Source: Aquabacterium sp.
GTDB lineage: Bacteria; Pseudomonadota; Gammaproteobacteria; Burkholderiales; Burkholderiaceae_C
Direction: 5' to 3'
DNA: 64,000 bases
NCBI RefSeq assembly: GCF_029946005.1
Contig: NZ_JAQSDR010000012.1
Coordinates: 62,001-126,000 of the forward strand
Part shown: in pieces, positions 63,082 through 64,000 of the stretch
How positions within the stretch are numbered: position 1 is the first letter of the stretch
Layout: each line of letters opens with the position of its first letter
Made by a program: the position numbers and the translations under genes
The notes under the pieces: model-generated
What the model was told of the DNA's origin: nothing
The model's database searches: none
Seen by the model: the letters and a program-made list of their open reading frames with translations, nothing else

Positions 63082-64000
63082 ATGAGCCATTTGTTCCAGC
63101 CCCTGCAGATTGGGCCTTTGACACTGCCCAACCGCATCGTCATCGCGCCCATGTGTCAGTACTCGGCCACGGACGGCAATGCCAGCGATTGGCACCTCAT
63201 CCACCTGGGGCACTTGGCCTTGTCAGGCGCTGGCCTGTTGATCCTGGAGGCGACCGGGGTGTCGCCTGAAGCTCGAATTTCGCCGCAAGACCTGGGCCTG
63301 TATTCGGACGACAACGAAGCCGCCTTGGCCCGTGTCCTCAAATCGGTGCGTGCGTACTCAGGCATCCCCATTGGCCTGCAGTTGGCGCACGCGGGGCGCA
63401 AAGCCTCCACCCGCGTGCCTTGGGAGGGTGGCGCCCAGATCCGCCCCGATCAAGCCACCGGCTGGCACACCGTGGCGCCCTCCGCCGTGCCGCACAACGA
63501 GGGTGATGCGGTGCCTCAGGCCCTGGACGAAGCTGGCCTGGCCCGCGTCAAGTCTGATTTTGTCCAGGCGTCAAACCGTGCCGCGCGCCTGGGCATCGAT
63601 GGCATCGAGGTTCACGCCGCGCACGGCTACTTGCTGCACCAGTTTCTGTCACCGCTGGCCAACCAGCGTCAGGACCAGTACGGTGGCAGCCTGGAAAACC
63701 GCATGCGCTTTCCGCTGGAGGTGTTCGAGGCGGTGCGCGCCGCTTTTCCGGCCGACAAACCCGTCTGGGCGCGCATCTCGGCCACCGACTGGGTGCCCGG
63801 CGGCTGGGACATCGAAGGCAGCATCGCTTTCACCCAGGCCTTGAAAGAGCGGGGCTGTGCGGCCATCCACGTCAGCTCGGGCGGTGTGTCGCCCGCCCAG
63901 GACATCAAGTTGAGCGCTGGCTACCAGGTGCCCTACGCGCAACGCCTCAAGGCCGAAGTGGGCATGCCCACCATCGCCGTGGGCCTGATCACCGAGCCCG
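63082..64000 (+). CDS. Old Yellow Enzyme / NADH:flavin oxidoreductase (YqjM-like, C-terminus beyond window)
   Basis: The frame from ATG 63082 is open to the window end, giving 306 residues of a TIM-barrel FMN enzyme. YqjM-class motifs are APMCQYSATDG near residue 23 (redox-sensing Cys and Tyr), HAGRKA and HAAHGYLLHQFLSPLANQR with the substrate-binding His pair. It reduces activated alkenes using NAD(P)H; the physiological substrate is unknown. GAAGG precedes the ATG by about 9 nt. It is divergent from the guanidine operon and shares about 60 bp of upstream DNA. Confidence 0.9.
   Translation, partial: MSHLFQPLQIGPLTLPNRIVIAPMCQYSATDGNASDWHLIHLGHLALSGAGLLILEATGVSPEARISPQDLGLYSDDNEAALARVLKSVRAYSGIPIGLQLAHAGRKASTRVPWEGGAQIRPDQATGWHTVAPSAVPHNEGDAVPQALDEAGLARVKSDFVQASNRAARLGIDGIEVHAAHGYLLHQFLSPLANQRQDQYGGSLENRMRFPLEVFEAVRAAFPADKPVWARISATDWVPGGWDIEGSIAFTQALKERGCAAIHVSSGGVSPAQDIKLSAGYQVPYAQRLKAEVGMPTIAVGLITEP

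Noticed and set aside
1-64000. PEP-CTERM or GlyGly-CTERM substrates for XrtB and RrtA, CRISPR arrays and insertion sequences
   Set aside because: Looked for in C-termini and intergenic DNA by eye and none found. Short or distant examples could be missed.

Overview
The window is a chromosomal piece of a GC-rich betaproteobacterium, most likely Burkholderiales near Comamonadaceae or the Aquabacterium/Leptothrix group. The basis is the exosortase-B (XrtB) type exopolysaccharide genes, the ispB-tRNA-Pro arrangement, the GC-rich codon use and the family make-up. The genus cannot be fixed from the sequence alone. No insertion sequence, prophage, CRISPR array or rRNA operon was found.

Region 1 (1-20465) is a large exopolysaccharide/protein-sorting island. 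Two sets of XrtB-type genes flank a repeat-unit synthesis block. The left set reads leftwards: fcl, xrtB, epsF, epsG and a partial epsI cut by the window edge. A wecG-type transferase with its own terminator lies just before fcl. A rightward operon follows: GT4, second xrtB, second epsI, gmd, flippase, Wzy-like polymerase, GT4, second flippase, GT4. A convergent leftward block carries the second epsG, second epsF and epsD. Gmd and Fcl together make GDP-L-fucose, so the glycan probably contains fucose or a derivative. No epsE/Wza exporter and no PEP-CTERM target was found here. A rhombosortase gene (rrtA) overlaps the end of glnE, so two unrelated C-terminal protein-sorting enzymes lie within about 12 kb.

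Region 2 (20462-45757) is mostly housekeeping: glnE, yhdP, a DUF4197 protein, a TlpA-like lipoprotein, a degenerate histidine-kinase/receiver protein, a PTS EIIA plus HPr pair without ptsI, a MetA-type outer-membrane protein, a chalcone-isomerase-fold protein, M48 peptidase/LemA/queC, fpr, a strictosidine-synthase-like protein, an acyltransferase, TauE/SafE, proA, two small cysteine-cluster or unknown proteins, a UbiH-family hydroxylase, ispB and tRNA-Pro(CGG). The roughly 500 bp after the tRNA has no intact gene but holds a frameshifted ccdA antitoxin relic.

Region 3 (46266-55623) has an OafA-type acyltransferase with an SGNH domain, then a nitrate locus. A regulator joining an ANTAR RNA-binding domain to a nitrate-sensor-like (PilJ-N/NarX P-box) domain is divergent from a NarK-type transporter and a NirB-like flavoprotein. 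The intergenic leader has a near-consensus sigma-54 promoter, a hexaloop hairpin of the ANTAR type and a terminator-like hairpin, which together suggest nitrate-responsive antitermination. HDOD, YkgJ and BaiN-type flavoprotein genes follow.

Region 4 (55659-63041) is a guanidine-assimilation operon that standard annotation would call urea carboxylase. A sigma-54 promoter and an NtrC-like site precede a clear guanidine-I (ykkC) riboswitch. Downstream are a 59-codon ORF, ABC permease and ATPase, two UAAP/DUF1989 proteins (carboxyguanidine deiminase subunits) and a biotin-dependent carboxylase. No substrate-binding protein and no allophanate hydrolase were found. The window ends inside an Old Yellow Enzyme gene.
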